From Anaerolineae bacterium (lineage in GTDB: Bacteria > Chloroflexota > Anaerolineae > Promineifilales > Promineifilaceae), in contig JAHDWK010000009.1 in the NCBI GenBank assembly GCA_023382655.1, positions 182,811 to 246,810 of the forward strand: DNA of 64,000 nucleotides. The letters run 5' to 3'. The position numbers and the translations under genes are program-made. Positions 27,621-38,400 of the stretch are shown here, piece by piece. Positions within the stretch are counted from its first letter, which is position 1; every line of letters starts with the position of its first letter. The notes beneath the pieces are model-generated. The model did no database searches. It was not told the DNA's origin and worked only from the letters and a program-made list of their open reading frames with translations.

Positions 27621-30600
27621 TCAGTTGCCGCAGGCTGAATAACCCAGGAATTGTACCGAAATGCGGTCTTGACCGGGCAGGTCATACCCCAGGATGCGCA
27701 CCGTAGCAAAAGCCGATACCTGGTAAACGGTATTGGCGCCGTTGCCCTGGGCCACATCCCATATCGGCACCACAATGTCTATACTCATGAGTGCATCCAA
27801 TGCCTGCCGTACCTTTTGCGCATTAGACACCCCCGGTTTGCCCCGCACCCAATCACCGGTGGAGACCAGGTGGTCGCTGGGATCATAAGGATTGACGTAG
27901 GTGTGGCTGTTGCCGGGCGGCGTCAGGCTGGCGACCAGTGTGGGCACACCGTTGTCGCCCGTCCAGGTGAGCCAGCCAAAGTTGCCGGGCTGGCTGCCAT
28001 TCAGAATGTCGGGCAGCACATCCCCCGGCAAAGCGCCGGCCAGCGTGTTGGCGGACAGGGCGATGGGATAGAGATTGCAGCCGGCCGCCACAGGTAAGAC
28101 ATCTACGGTGACAGCGCCAATGTCTGTGCCCCCTTTGCCGTCGCTGACGGTGTAGGTGAAGGTGTCGGGGCCATCAAAACCGGGGTCGGGGGTGTAGGTG
28201 ACGGTGTTATCCGGGTTGATAACCACCATGCCATGGGCGGGCTGGCTCACGGCCGTGACACTCAAGGTATTGTTATCCACATCGCTGTCATTGGCTAACA
28301 CAGGGATGGTCACGGCCGTATCCCGGTTGGTCACGGCCGTATCATCCACCGCTACCGGCGGATCGTTCACATTCTTCACCAAAATGGTCACCACGGCCGT
28401 GTCCGATCCACCGCGCCCATCGCTGATGGTGTAGCTGAACGAATCCGGGCCACGATAATTCAGGTCGGGCGTGTAGCGGATGGTGTTGTCCGGGTTGATG
28501 AAGAGTGTGCCATGCGCTGCCGGTGTGACACTGCTGACGGTGAGCGGGTCGCCGTCGGCGTCGCTGTCATTGGCCAGCACATCAATCGTCGTGACTGTAT
28601 CCTCGTCAGTGATGACCGTATCATCCACCGCGTTAGGGTTGCTGTTGCTGCCCACCACGGTGATGGTGACGCTGGCGCTGTCTGTGCCCCTATTGCCGTC
28701 GCTGATGGTGTAATTGAAGCTGTCGGCGCCGGTGAAGCCGGGGTCGGGGGTGTAGGTGACAGTGCCATCGGGGTGGCTGACGGCCGTGCCGTTGGCCGGA
28801 GAGGTCACGGCCGTGACCTCTAAAGTATCCCCGTCCACATCCAGGTCATTGGTCAACACAGCAATGGTCACGGCCGTGTTCACATTGGTGACGGCGGCAT
28901 CGTCGGCAGCGACCGGGGCATCATTCACGGCCGTGACGGTGATGGTGACGATGGCTGTGGCCATGGCATTATGCCCATCGCTGATGGTGTAGCTGAAGCC
29001 GTCCACACCATTGAAATTGGCCGCCGGGAGGTAGGTGAGGCTGGAGTCGGGGTTGATGGTGACGGTGCCGGAGAGAGGCGCGGTGACCGAGGTGACGGTC
29101 AACAGGTCACCATCCACATCGCTGTCATTGACCAGGACGGGGATGGTTACGGCCGTGTCTTCCGCAGTGGTGGCGGTGTCGTCACCGGCCGTCGGTGGGT
29201 CGTTCACCGGATTGACGGCCACTGTCACCTGGGCCGTCGCTGTGTCGCCGTTGCCGTCGCTGACGGTGTAGCTGAAGCTGTCGGCACCGTGGCTGTCCTG
29301 GTGGGGCGTGTAGGTGATGGTCTGATCGGGGTTGAGCACGGCCGTACCCTGCGCCGGGCTGCTCACGGCCGTAATCGTCAGACTATCCCCGTCCACATCG
29401 CTGTCATTGGCCAGCACGTCAATGGTCACGGCCGTGTCTTCATTGGTGGCGGCGGTGTCGTCAGCGGCAAGCGGGGTGTCGTTGACCGGGACGATGGTCA
29501 GCGTGACGGTGGCGGTAGCCGACCCACCATGGCCATCGCTGATGGTGTAGGTGAAGCTATCGCTGCCGGTGCTGTCGGCGGCGGGGCTGTAGGTGACGCT
29601 GCCGCCTGGGTTGATAACGGCCGTGCCCTGCGTGGGCGTGGTTATGGCCGTTACCGTCAGTGTATCCCCGTCCATATCGCTGTCATTGGCTAACACAGCA
29701 ATGGTCACGGCCGTGTCTTCATTGGTCGTGGCAGTGTCATTAACAGCCACAGGCATGTCGTTGACCGGGTTCACGGTGATGGTGACGGTAGCCGTATCGC
29801 TGCCGCCCTGCCCATCGCTGAGGGTGTAGGTGAAACTGTCGCTGCCGTGACTGTGGGCATGGGGCGTGTAGGTGATGGTGTCATCGGGATCGAGCACGGC
29901 CGTGCCCTGCGTTGGTTGGGTCAGGCTGCTGATGGTCAGCGGGTCACCATCTTCGTCGTCGTCATTAGCCAACACGTCAATGGTCACAGCCGTGTCCTCG
30001 TCGGTGGTCACGGCATCATCTACGGCCACCGGATTGTCGTTTTCCGCCGAGACGGTGATGGTGACAACGGCCGTGTCGCTGCCACCGCGCCCATCGCTGA
30101 TGGTGTAACTGAAACTGTCTACACCGTTGAAACCGGCCGCCGGGGTATAGGTGACGGTGTGGTCGCCGTTGATGACGGCCGTGCCGTGTGTGGGCGCGGT
30201 GACGCTGCTGACGGTGAGCGGGTCGCCGTCCGGGTCGCTGTCATTCGCCAGCACATCAATGGTGACGGCCGTCTCTTCCGCCGTGAGGATGGCGTCATCG
30301 GCCGCCAACGGGGGGTCGTTGACCTCGTTGACCGTGATCGTCACCGAGGCCGTAGCCTGGGCGCTGCCGTCACTAATGGTGTAGGTGAAGGAGTCGCTGC
30401 CGTGGAAGTGGGCGGCGGGGGTATAGGTGATACGGCCGTCGGGCAGGATGGTGAGGGCGCCATTGGTGGGCGAGGTGACGGCCGTGACGGTGAGGCTGTC
30501 GCCGTCCGGGTCGCTGTCATTAGCCAGCACGTCAATGGTCACGGCCGTGTCTTCGGTCGTCGTGGCCGCATCATGGACGGCCAGCGGCGGGTCGTTGACG

Positions 30601-33600
30601 GGGATGATGGTGATGGTCACCGCCGCTACGCTAAGACCACCCGCGCCGTCGCTGACGGTGTAGGTGAAGCTGTCGGTGCCGTAGATGTGGGCATCGGGGG
30701 TGTAGGTGACGCTGCCATCGCCGTTGCGCACGGCCGTGCCCTGAGTGGGTGTGCCCACGTCGGTCACGGTGAGCGGATCGCCTTCCACGTCACTGTCGTT
30801 TGCCAGGACGGGGATGGTGACGGCCGTGTCTTCGTTGGTGGTGCCGGTGTCGTCACCGGCCGTTGGCGGGTCGTTGACCGGTAGGACGGTAATGGTGACG
30901 GTGGCGGTATCCACTGCGCCGTTGCCGTCGCTGAGAGTGTAGCTGAATTCATCGGTGCCGTTGGCGCTGTCACCGCTGTTGAAGTCGGGGTCGGGGGTGT
31001 AGGTGATGGCGCCATCGGGGTTGAGCACGGCCGTGCCGTGGCCGGGTTGGGTCAGGCTGCTGACGCTCAGGTTGTCGCCGTCTACATCGCTGTCGTTAGC
31101 CAGGACGGGGATGGTGACGGCCGTGTCTTCATCGGTGGTGGCGTCATCATCTACAGCTACTGGCGGGTCGTTGACCGGGGTGATGGTGATGGTGACAACG
31201 GCCGTGTCGCTGCTGCCTTGCCCGTCGCTGGCGGTGTAGGTGAAGCTGTCTGTGCCGTGATAATTGGCGGCGGGGGTGTAGATTACCGAACTGCCTTCAT
31301 TGATGACCTGCCCATTCGCGGGCTGTGTCACCGTTGTGATACTCAAGAGGTCGCCATCCACATCGGTGTCATTATGCAGCACATCAATGAGGATAAATGA
31401 ATCTTCGGGCACAGTAGCGGCATCATCCACAGCTACCGGGGCATCATTGACGGGTGTGACGGTGATGGAGATGGTAGCGGAGGCTTCGCCGCCATACCCA
31501 TCGCTGATGGTGTAGGTGAAGTTGTCGCTGCCATTAAAATTGAGCGTCGGGGTGTAGGTGATGAGGTTTGTGCCCACAACGGCCGTGCCCTGGGCGGGCA
31601 GGGTGGCGGTGATAATGGCCAGGAGGTCACCATTGGCGTCGCTGTCATTGGTCAGGGGAGTGATGGCCACGGCCGTCTCTTCGGCGGTGGTGACATTATC
31701 GGCTGCGGCTACCGGCGGGGTGTTGGGGACGATGTTGACGTTGACAACGGCCGTGTCCGTGCCCTCATGTCCGTCACCGATGGTGTAGGTAAAGGTTTCG
31801 GTGCCGAGGAAGGCGAGAGGTGGCGTGTAAGCGATGGTACCGTTGCTATTGACGGCCGTTGTGCCACTGAGCGGTTGGCTGACGGTCAGGATGGTCAATG
31901 GATGGTTATCGGGGTCGTAATCGTTATTCAAAACGGCGAGGCTGTTGGTGCGGTCAGCGACGGCCGTGACAAGATCGTTGTTGGCTACCGGCGGGCGGTT
32001 GGGGGCTACGGTAATGGTGACGGTGGCGGTCGCCAGGGCATCGTGCCCGTCGCTGATGGTGTAGCTGAAGACGGCCGCGCCCAGGAAATTGAGCGTGGGG
32101 GTGTAATGGAAGGTCTGGTCATCAGCCACAGTCACCACTCCAGTCAGCGGTTGGGTGAAATTGACAATGGTCAACGGATGACCATCGGGATCATAATCGT
32201 TGCTCAGGACGGCAATGGTTACCGGCGTGTTTTCAGCGGTGCTGGCATTGTCATCATTGGCGACCGGCGGCTGGTTGGGGGTGACGGTGATGGCCACGGT
32301 GGCGCTGTCGCTATTCCCCTGACCATCGCTGATGGTATAGGTGAAACTGTCTGTGCCGGTAAAATCCAGCGCCGGGGTGTAGACAAAGCTGTGCGCCAGA
32401 ACGGGCGTGAGATCCCCGTTCGCTGGCTGGGTGTACGTGATGATGGTTAGCGGATCATAGTTGGGATCGTAGTCGTTGTTGAGGACATAGATGGATACCG
32501 GCGTGTTTTCGGCGGTGGAGATGGCATCATCTACGGCCGTGGGCGGGAACTGCCCTACGGCAATGACCCGTTGGGCCATGCCCACACCGCCATCGTCATC
32601 GGTGATGGTCAGCGTGGCCGTATAAAGCGCCTGAGCGGTGTAGATGTGGGTGACGGTTAAACCGGCTGTACTGGTGAAACCATCACCAAAATCCCACAAA
32701 ATGGAGTGGGTGTCGGCCGTGCCCCAATCAAAGAAGGAGCCGGTCACGGTGATGGATTGGCCCACTTCTGGCGACAGCGGTTGGTGGAAAAATTCGACGT
32801 CAGGGGCGGCGTTCTGCACGGCAACGGTTACACTCTCCTGGCCGACCATGCCATGCACATCGGTGACGGTCAGGGTGACATCAAAATTGCCGTTATCCAC
32901 ATAAGTATGACTGAACCCTAATGTGCCGGTGACGACCGTGCCATCGCCCAACTCCCAGGCAATGGCATGGCCCGTGAAGCTGTCGGTATCGGTAAATTGG
33001 CCGCTGAAATATAAACTCTGGCCTTCGGTCACGACCGTGCTGGCCTGGACAGTGACTTCGGGCGGGACGGGCTGCGGCGTTTGCAGACGGAAGGGGGCGG
33101 TAGGCGGAACGGCGCCATTTTGCCCCAGGCGGATATTAAACGGCCGGTACGCGCCGTCAATTTGCAGGCTAAAGGTGAGTTCGGTGGCGCTGCGATCCAG
33201 CACAAAACTGACCACATCCTGGCTAATGGTCTCACTGGCGGTGATGGTGAGGGTGTTGGCCACGGCCGTGACGCTATCCCCCGGCTCCAGGCCAGTGGTG
33301 GTCACATCCAGAATGGGGGCATCGGCTACCAGCGAGCCGGTAAAGGTATGGGGTTTGCCGTCACCTGACCAGGCCAGATACCAGGTATAGGTGGTGGTGT
33401 CCAGCCACAAGACGTACCCCTTGAAAGAACCGGGGGTATACCGGGGCGTGAAGCGGGGATTGATGTCAAACAAGGGCGAGGGTTGGGGCAAGGGGCCATA
33501 AAAGGTGAGGCCGGTATCATAGGTGGCAAACCAGCGACCGCCATTGGTATCTACGGCCGTAGCCAGCACATCATCATCGGGAATGGGTGAATTGCCGGTG

Positions 33601-34571
33601 TGCCAAACTTCCCACTCATCGCTGACGGTATCGTAGCGGGCCACGCCGCCGCCCAATGTGCCAAACCAGACATCATCGCCATCCAGGGTGATGGCGTAGA
33701 CAAAATTATCCGGTAGACCAGAGTTGGCCGTGTCGTAAACCGTCCAGTTGCTATTGGTGGCGTCTAACATGGCCACGCCCGCGCCGTCGGTGGCAAACCA
33801 TTTGTTGTCGTCGCCGTCAATGGCGATGTCGTTGATAGCATTGTTAGGCATGAGAGTCGCATTGACGGGATGGGGGATGGAAACAGGTAGGGTATAGGAA
33901 ACCCAGGTGTTGTTTTGCAACACGGCCGTGCCGTAACCCAACGTAGCCACCCAGGGATTGTCGTTGCTGTCTACGGCCACGGCGTAGATGTCATCGAAGG
34001 GCAGGGTAGAACTGAGGGTGTCATAGGTTGTCCAGGTGTTGTTATGGAAGCGGGCGACGCCATTGCCCAAAGAAGCCAGCCAAAAGCTGCTGCCGTCACT
34101 CTCCATTGCAATGTCCCAGGGATGCCAGTTGGCGTCTGGCAGGGGTAGTTCCGTAAAACTGCCATCGCCAACGGTCAGGCCGCCGTCCAGCGCCGCCGCC
34201 AGCGTATCCCCGTTGGTCAAGGCTGCCAGAGCCACAATATCACTACCGACGGTATCGGTGAATGAAGCCTGATAGCCCAATTCCACATCCCATTGAAACA
34301 GGTGTCCGTTATGGTTGCCCACCCAAAGGGTATCATTGTCGAGGAGGAGCGATTGGGGGGGTACGGCCGTTTCCCAGATAATCCAGGCGTTCTCGTGACC
34401 TGTGCTAGCCTGCAAATTCTTTGTAACAAGCAAAGGTTTATCAGCAGTAAGAACATGTGTCAAATGGGCACGAGACGTATCTCTCGAGTCGGAATAAGCG
34501 AGGGTTACAGTAGCATATGACAAACTAATTAAAGCAATGAGTAGTAGGCGTAACCAGTATGTTTCCTTCAT
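27621..34571 (-). CDS. Giant secreted protein with 16 cadherin-like (tandem-95) repeats
   Basis: 2316 residues with a signal peptide (about 1-25). Residues 45-370 form beta-propeller repeats of the two-component-regulator-propeller kind (DDIYAVAVDSNDNPWVATLG). PKD-type Ig folds follow (about 490-670; GDGTVVTG, LWDFGDG). Sixteen repeats of about 92 residues then run from about 677 to 2157, each with the pattern AxDDxxTxEDTAVTIxVLANDxDxDGDxL, TYTP, DSFTYTxSDG, VTITVxxVND. The Asp-rich linkers suggest Ca2+ binding. The last 155 residues (from GCNLYPIALS) form a separate domain that I do not recognise. ACGGCCGT is heavily used as the TAV codons in these repeats. AAGGGA precedes the ATG at 34571. 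It is likely an adhesin or matrix protein, 69 bp downstream of the candidate immunity gene on the same strand. Confidence 0.9.
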   Translation of the reverse strand: MKETYWLRLLLIALISLSYATVTLAYSDSRDTSRAHLTHVLTADKPLLVTKNLQASTGHENAWIIWETAVPPQSLLLDNDTLWVGNHNGHLFQWDVELGYQASFTDTVGSDIVALAALTNGDTLAAALDGGLTVGDGSFTELPLPDANWHPWDIAMESDGSSFWLASLGNGVARFHNNTWTTYDTLSSTLPFDDIYAVAVDSNDNPWVATLGYGTAVLQNNTWVSYTLPVSIPHPVNATLMPNNAINDIAIDGDDNKWFATDGAGVAMLDATNSNWTVYDTANSGLPDNFVYAITLDGDDVWFGTLGGGVARYDTVSDEWEVWHTGNSPIPDDDVLATAVDTNGGRWFATYDTGLTFYGPLPQPSPLFDINPRFTPRYTPGSFKGYVLWLDTTTYTWYLAWSGDGKPHTFTGSLVADAPILDVTTTGLEPGDSVTAVANTLTITASETISQDVVSFVLDRSATELTFSLQIDGAYRPFNIRLGQNGAVPPTAPFRLQTPQPVPPEVTVQASTVVTEGQSLYFSGQFTDTDSFTGHAIAWELGDGTVVTGTLGFSHTYVDNGNFDVTLTVTDVHGMVGQESVTVAVQNAAPDVEFFHQPLSPEVGQSITVTGSFFDWGTADTHSILWDFGDGFTSTAGLTVTHIYTAQALYTATLTITDDDGGVGMAQRVIAVGQFPPTAVDDAISTAENTPVSIYVLNNDYDPNYDPLTIITYTQPANGDLTPVLAHSFVYTPALDFTGTDSFTYTISDGQGNSDSATVAITVTPNQPPVANDDNASTAENTPVTIAVLSNDYDPDGHPLTIVNFTQPLTGVVTVADDQTFHYTPTLNFLGAAVFSYTISDGHDALATATVTITVAPNRPPVANNDLVTAVADRTNSLAVLNNDYDPDNHPLTILTVSQPLSGTTAVNSNGTIAYTPPLAFLGTETFTYTIGDGHEGTDTAVVNVNIVPNTPPVAAADNVTTAEETAVAITPLTNDSDANGDLLAIITATLPAQGTAVVGTNLITYTPTLNFNGSDNFTYTISDGYGGEASATISITVTPVNDAPVAVDDAATVPEDSFILIDVLHNDTDVDGDLLSITTVTQPANGQVINEGSSVIYTPAANYHGTDSFTYTASDGQGSSDTAVVTITITPVNDPPVAVDDDATTDEDTAVTIPVLANDSDVDGDNLSVSSLTQPGHGTAVLNPDGAITYTPDPDFNSGDSANGTDEFSYTLSDGNGAVDTATVTITVLPVNDPPTAGDDTGTTNEDTAVTIPVLANDSDVEGDPLTVTDVGTPTQGTAVRNGDGSVTYTPDAHIYGTDSFTYTVSDGAGGLSVAAVTITIIPVNDPPLAVHDAATTTEDTAVTIDVLANDSDPDGDSLTVTAVTSPTNGALTILPDGRITYTPAAHFHGSDSFTYTISDGSAQATASVTITVNEVNDPPLAADDAILTAEETAVTIDVLANDSDPDGDPLTVSSVTAPTHGTAVINGDHTVTYTPAAGFNGVDSFSYTISDGRGGSDTAVVTITVSAENDNPVAVDDAVTTDEDTAVTIDVLANDDDEDGDPLTISSLTQPTQGTAVLDPDDTITYTPHAHSHGSDSFTYTLSDGQGGSDTATVTITVNPVNDMPVAVNDTATTNEDTAVTIAVLANDSDMDGDTLTVTAITTPTQGTAVINPGGSVTYSPAADSTGSDSFTYTISDGHGGSATATVTLTIVPVNDTPLAADDTAATNEDTAVTIDVLANDSDVDGDSLTITAVSSPAQGTAVLNPDQTITYTPHQDSHGADSFSYTVSDGNGDTATAQVTVAVNPVNDPPTAGDDTATTAEDTAVTIPVLVNDSDVDGDLLTVTSVTAPLSGTVTINPDSSLTYLPAANFNGVDGFSYTISDGHNAMATAIVTITVTAVNDAPVAADDAAVTNVNTAVTIAVLTNDLDVDGDTLEVTAVTSPANGTAVSHPDGTVTYTPDPGFTGADSFNYTISDGNRGTDSASVTITVVGSNSNPNAVDDTVITDEDTVTTIDVLANDSDADGDPLTVSSVTPAAHGTLFINPDNTIRYTPDLNYRGPDSFSYTISDGRGGSDTAVVTILVKNVNDPPVAVDDTAVTNRDTAVTIPVLANDSDVDNNTLSVTAVSQPAHGMVVINPDNTVTYTPDPGFDGPDTFTYTVSDGKGGTDIGAVTVDVLPVAAGCNLYPIALSANTLAGALPGDVLPDILNGSQPGNFGWLTWTGDNGVPTLVASLTPPGNSHTYVNPYDPSDHLVSTGDWVRGKPGVSNAQKVRQALDALMSIDIVVPIWDVAQGNGANTVYQVSAFATVRILGYDLPGQDRISVQFLGYSACGN

Positions 34572-34640
34572 TGTCTAGTCCCTTCATGAATGTCAATAGC
34601 ATAAGCCTGGGTGGCTGCGGATTCAGTCACTTTTGCAACC

Positions 34641-35435
34641 TCACTCAAATACCCACTGAACACGTTCTATATTGAGACGATTAAAGTAGCGCAAAGCCTC
34701 TTCTTCTATCTGTTTGATTTTTTGAGAGCTAAGAGTGTCAAACTGCTCGTGAAGTTGGTACCAAATACCGTCTGCTAACGGCCTGCATATTCCCACAGGG
34801 CTTTTTAAATATAGACTTTTTGTCGCTTCTGACACAAAATCGGGCGATAAGTAATTTGCCCAGTAAATAACTTTCAGGTGGCGAGCCAGGATATCCTTTG
34901 GACGTAAATTCACTGCGTAGTCATCATCTTCAGCAATCCAAACATGATCAGGGGATAACATAGGTATGAGTGTTTGTGCAATCTGTACATAAATCTGTAC
35001 GATTTTTTCTCTATAACTTGTGACGATATTTGACGATACATCTCGAACACAAACAGAACCAAAGCGAATAGAGTTGTATTGACTCCCGTATTTGAGAGCG
35101 TTGACGGAAACAGTTTCACCCTGAATCGCAGACTTCCTGGCAAAAATCGGATCTATAGTCGGAATCCACAGATCAAGATAGAGCTTACCCTGTGGGTATG
35201 CATCAACATAATTTTCCGTATCCCATTGATCGTTTTGATAATATTTTCGATGAACAGTAGCCGCAAACCTGTCTAGTGGTACAGGCTGTTCAAAACCCAT
35301 TTCACCATCTATGACATTAAGGTTTAGTTTCTGTTGCAGAAGCTCTAAAGCTTGTATTAAGTCGTTCAAAGTTTGCCATCTGCGACAGTTACTCATTCTT
35401 AAGACCAGTAATCCACCCATTCCCATCAGAGGCAT
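34641..35435 (-). CDS. Candidate immunity protein for the nuclease-like toxin
   Basis: 264 residues, no signal peptide apparent. ATG 35435 is chosen because GGAGA sits 7-8 nt upstream on the coding strand; MSNCRR 13 residues later is an alternative. I do not recognise the family. It is a single mixed alpha/beta domain (KLYLDLWIPTIDP, IRFGSVCVRDVSSN, HVWIAEDDDYAVN). It begins 18 bp after the toxin stop and shares the low GC of the toxin tip, which is the usual placement and composition of an immunity gene. A cytoplasmic location fits protection against a nuclease. The function is inferred from position only. Confidence 0.75.
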   Translation of the reverse strand: MPLMGMGGLLVLRMSNCRRWQTLNDLIQALELLQQKLNLNVIDGEMGFEQPVPLDRFAATVHRKYYQNDQWDTENYVDAYPQGKLYLDLWIPTIDPIFARKSAIQGETVSVNALKYGSQYNSIRFGSVCVRDVSSNIVTSYREKIVQIYVQIAQTLIPMLSPDHVWIAEDDDYAVNLRPKDILARHLKVIYWANYLSPDFVSEATKSLYLKSPVGICRPLADGIWYQLHEQFDTLSSQKIKQIEEEALRYFNRLNIERVQWVFE

Positions 35436-35453
35436 TGTTTTTCTCCAAACAGT

Positions 35454-38400
35454 CTAGTTAAGATGTGTATTGACAACTATTCGCAAGTCAACCTTACTTA
35501 AATCCACGCCCGCTTGTTGAAGTCGTGTTTGAACAGTTGCTAAATCAGCTACTTCTATAGGGTCTCCTACTGTTCTGGCAAATTCAACGACAACTAATTT
35601 ATCAGGATGCACCGTTGCCTGATATTGAACCTGTCTTCTAACTTGATCGACTAAGCCATCTATTTGTTCATTTAATTGGTTTATTGTCCAGTATTTTGTT
35701 TCAACAATTGTGTCATCGATTAGAACCAGATCTAACTGTGGACGAGCACCAGATTGCGGCAATTCATAGGAGGCAAGACGATTGTTGGTCCCATTGCCAT
35801 AATAAAATTTTGCTTGATGTATTTGAAAGTTACGGCCGTGCGCAAAAACCGGGTCTGAGTTTGGATGAGCAATTCGTCGTAAATCTGTAATAATTCCATC
35901 TCTGACAGCGGGATTGAAACCCGGTGCGGTCATTGCCAGCAAAGCTGTATCTCCATCAAGTTTATTTAATATATTCGTAAACTGGGTATTGAAAAACTCA
36001 TCCGTTTGCGAGGATATTGTGTCATTCAAAAGCCTTGTTATATAGTTGGAATTCGCATTACCTTTGCCCAGAAAAACAGCCATGTTTTCAATTACTGCTT
36101 GATCTGGCACCCAATTACGAACATTCACCCCATTTAGACTGGCTAATGCTGGTTGAAGTCCTCTTGCTAGTGCTGAGTTAGGATCTGCTCGCCGAAAGTT
36201 GTCTAGCAAATCTGCTATCTGTGTACCCGTCCATCCCGTATCATCGGCAAGGCGTTGCAAACCATTAAGGGCCTCATCACTCCAGCCGGTCAAGCTGCCA
36301 AAAATTTCCTCTACAATCTCACGACAATTTACAGGGGTTTGTGCAGCCGGTTTGCCTAGATGATCTTTCAGCGCGTAAGAAGAGGCATAAGTTGCTCCAT
36401 TCGTTCGAGAGACGCTAACCGGGCAGAAATTGTTGAGTATTTCGTCAGTTTTGTTGGAGGGCAATCTGCTTGCCAACTCATCAAGGCCGTTCACGGCCTC
36501 ATCTGATAAGGCGGCACCAGACTCAGCAACCTCGTCTCCCACCCTGGCAACAGTTTCGAGAAGTTCGTCGCTATAAGTAGCCGTTTCACCCCCCAAATTA
36601 AGTAAACGGCCGACTAAATACCCCCCTTCGCGGAAGCCGATGCGGTAGAGGGTGTCCAGGTTGTTGCCAAAGCGGGTGAGCAGGGCCGTGAAAGCGGCTT
36701 TGCTGTTGTTGAGAACTGTTTCAATACGGGTAATGAGATTGCCGCCGCCCTCGATGATGCGCCGGCCGATAAACTCGATGACTTCAACGCCCCGATGTAA
36801 CGCCTGATCAAAGGGGATGCGGGCAATAACGCTTACGGCTTCGTCAGAAATAAATTTGGTAACATTTTTGAGAATAGAGGCAGCAATATCTGCGATTTCC
36901 GTCGTAACGGCGACGGGTATGGTGATGCCTAAAAAGGCGAGCAGTTGAGAACCGTCTGAAGCAATGCTGGCCGCCAGACCAATGAGCGCCATTGCTTTGC
37001 CCCATACGGTTGGCTCTGTAAAGAGGGCGATCAGGTCTAATACTTCTCCCAGAACGGGTACAAAACTCAGAACGATGTTGATGCCAATTGCCAGGGGGTT
37101 ATCGCTCTGGCCGCTAATGACGCCCCAGACAAAATCCAGGACGTCTTCAAAGTTGGGGATGAATCCTTCGAGCAGAGAAAGGATGTTATCAGGCAGGGCA
37201 GCTCTGCTGGTGTAAAAGAGGGCCAGGTCTGTGTTGTTGGTTTCGTCACTCTCGTCCACATTGCCAGAGAAAGCGGGGAGTTGGGCGGGCTTGCCCAGGC
37301 GGGTGAGACGGCCGTAAGCCTGCTCTGTGGCGACCGTCACGGCCGAGTCCGCTACGGCTATCTCGTCCCGGCTTACCCATTGCAAAAGCTCATCTTCACC
37401 TGTCGAGTCATAAACGGCAATAGCCACACGCCAGAGCAAAGACGGCGTAGATTGCAAGGTTGCCTGACCACCAGGCGCGTTATCGCCCGCCAGCACCGCC
37501 TGTATTTCGGCTAATTTATCTAGCTCTGCTTTTGCTTGAACCGGGTCGCCAGCCTGGGCGGTGAGCGCAGCGGTATGAATTTGCAGAGCAATGAATAAAT
37601 CAACGGCTAATCCCAGGTTGTGAGTTTCCAAAATCAATGCTGTCAGTCGCTCTGCTACGCGCCAACTGTAACGCTCCACAAACAGCCATTGGCCCTCGCC
37701 CACATCTGGTCGCGTTTCACCGCCCCATAGCGTGTTCAAATAGCCAATATGGGTGAGCAGGCGTAGCTGATCCTCAGCCAGGGCATCAACATCGGCTGTT
37801 GTGATAGCCCTACCCATCTCTTCATTGAGTTGTGCTCGGAAGACTTGCTGGCTCAACAACTGAATGTAAGCGACTAACGCACTATCACGGACAAAGGTTA
37901 ATTCCGCCTGTGTACCATCCAGTTGGGCCAACTTATCTGGCAGCGAAGCGTCGGCGACGCCATAATTGGCATAGGTTTCTTCAACATCGGCAATATCTGT
38001 AGTTGACAGCCCCAGCGATTGTAGTAAGGCAACTGTTTCCAGATTAAAACCATTCTGCGCTACCTCACGGCGCAGGTTGAAGTTATCGGCCGCACCTGTT
38101 TCCAGGGTCATTACCTGGGTAATTGTCAGACCAGCATCTACAAAGGCTGTTTTTAGCTCCTCAGAAAACCCGTTGGCGCTGATATCTGTAACGAGCGCAT
38201 CCAGATCAACCGCAGCTTGCGTTGATATTTCCAGTTCTTCCGCGCCGGCCAGAATTCCACCCAATGCACCCTGGGCGACGGCCGTTTGCTGGGCTACCTG
38301 TAATGCTTCTTGACGGGCTACAAGCAACCATTCTTCCGGCACAGTTTGTAGATCAGACTGGGCAATTTGTTCCAGACTTTGTGCCAGTTGCAGGGAATTC

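Noticed and set aside
29847..30884. Long antisense frame (345 codons) across the cadherin-repeat gene, and similar 78-codon frames every ~280 bp
   Set aside because: Shadow frames produced by the repeats on the opposite strand of a clear coding gene.
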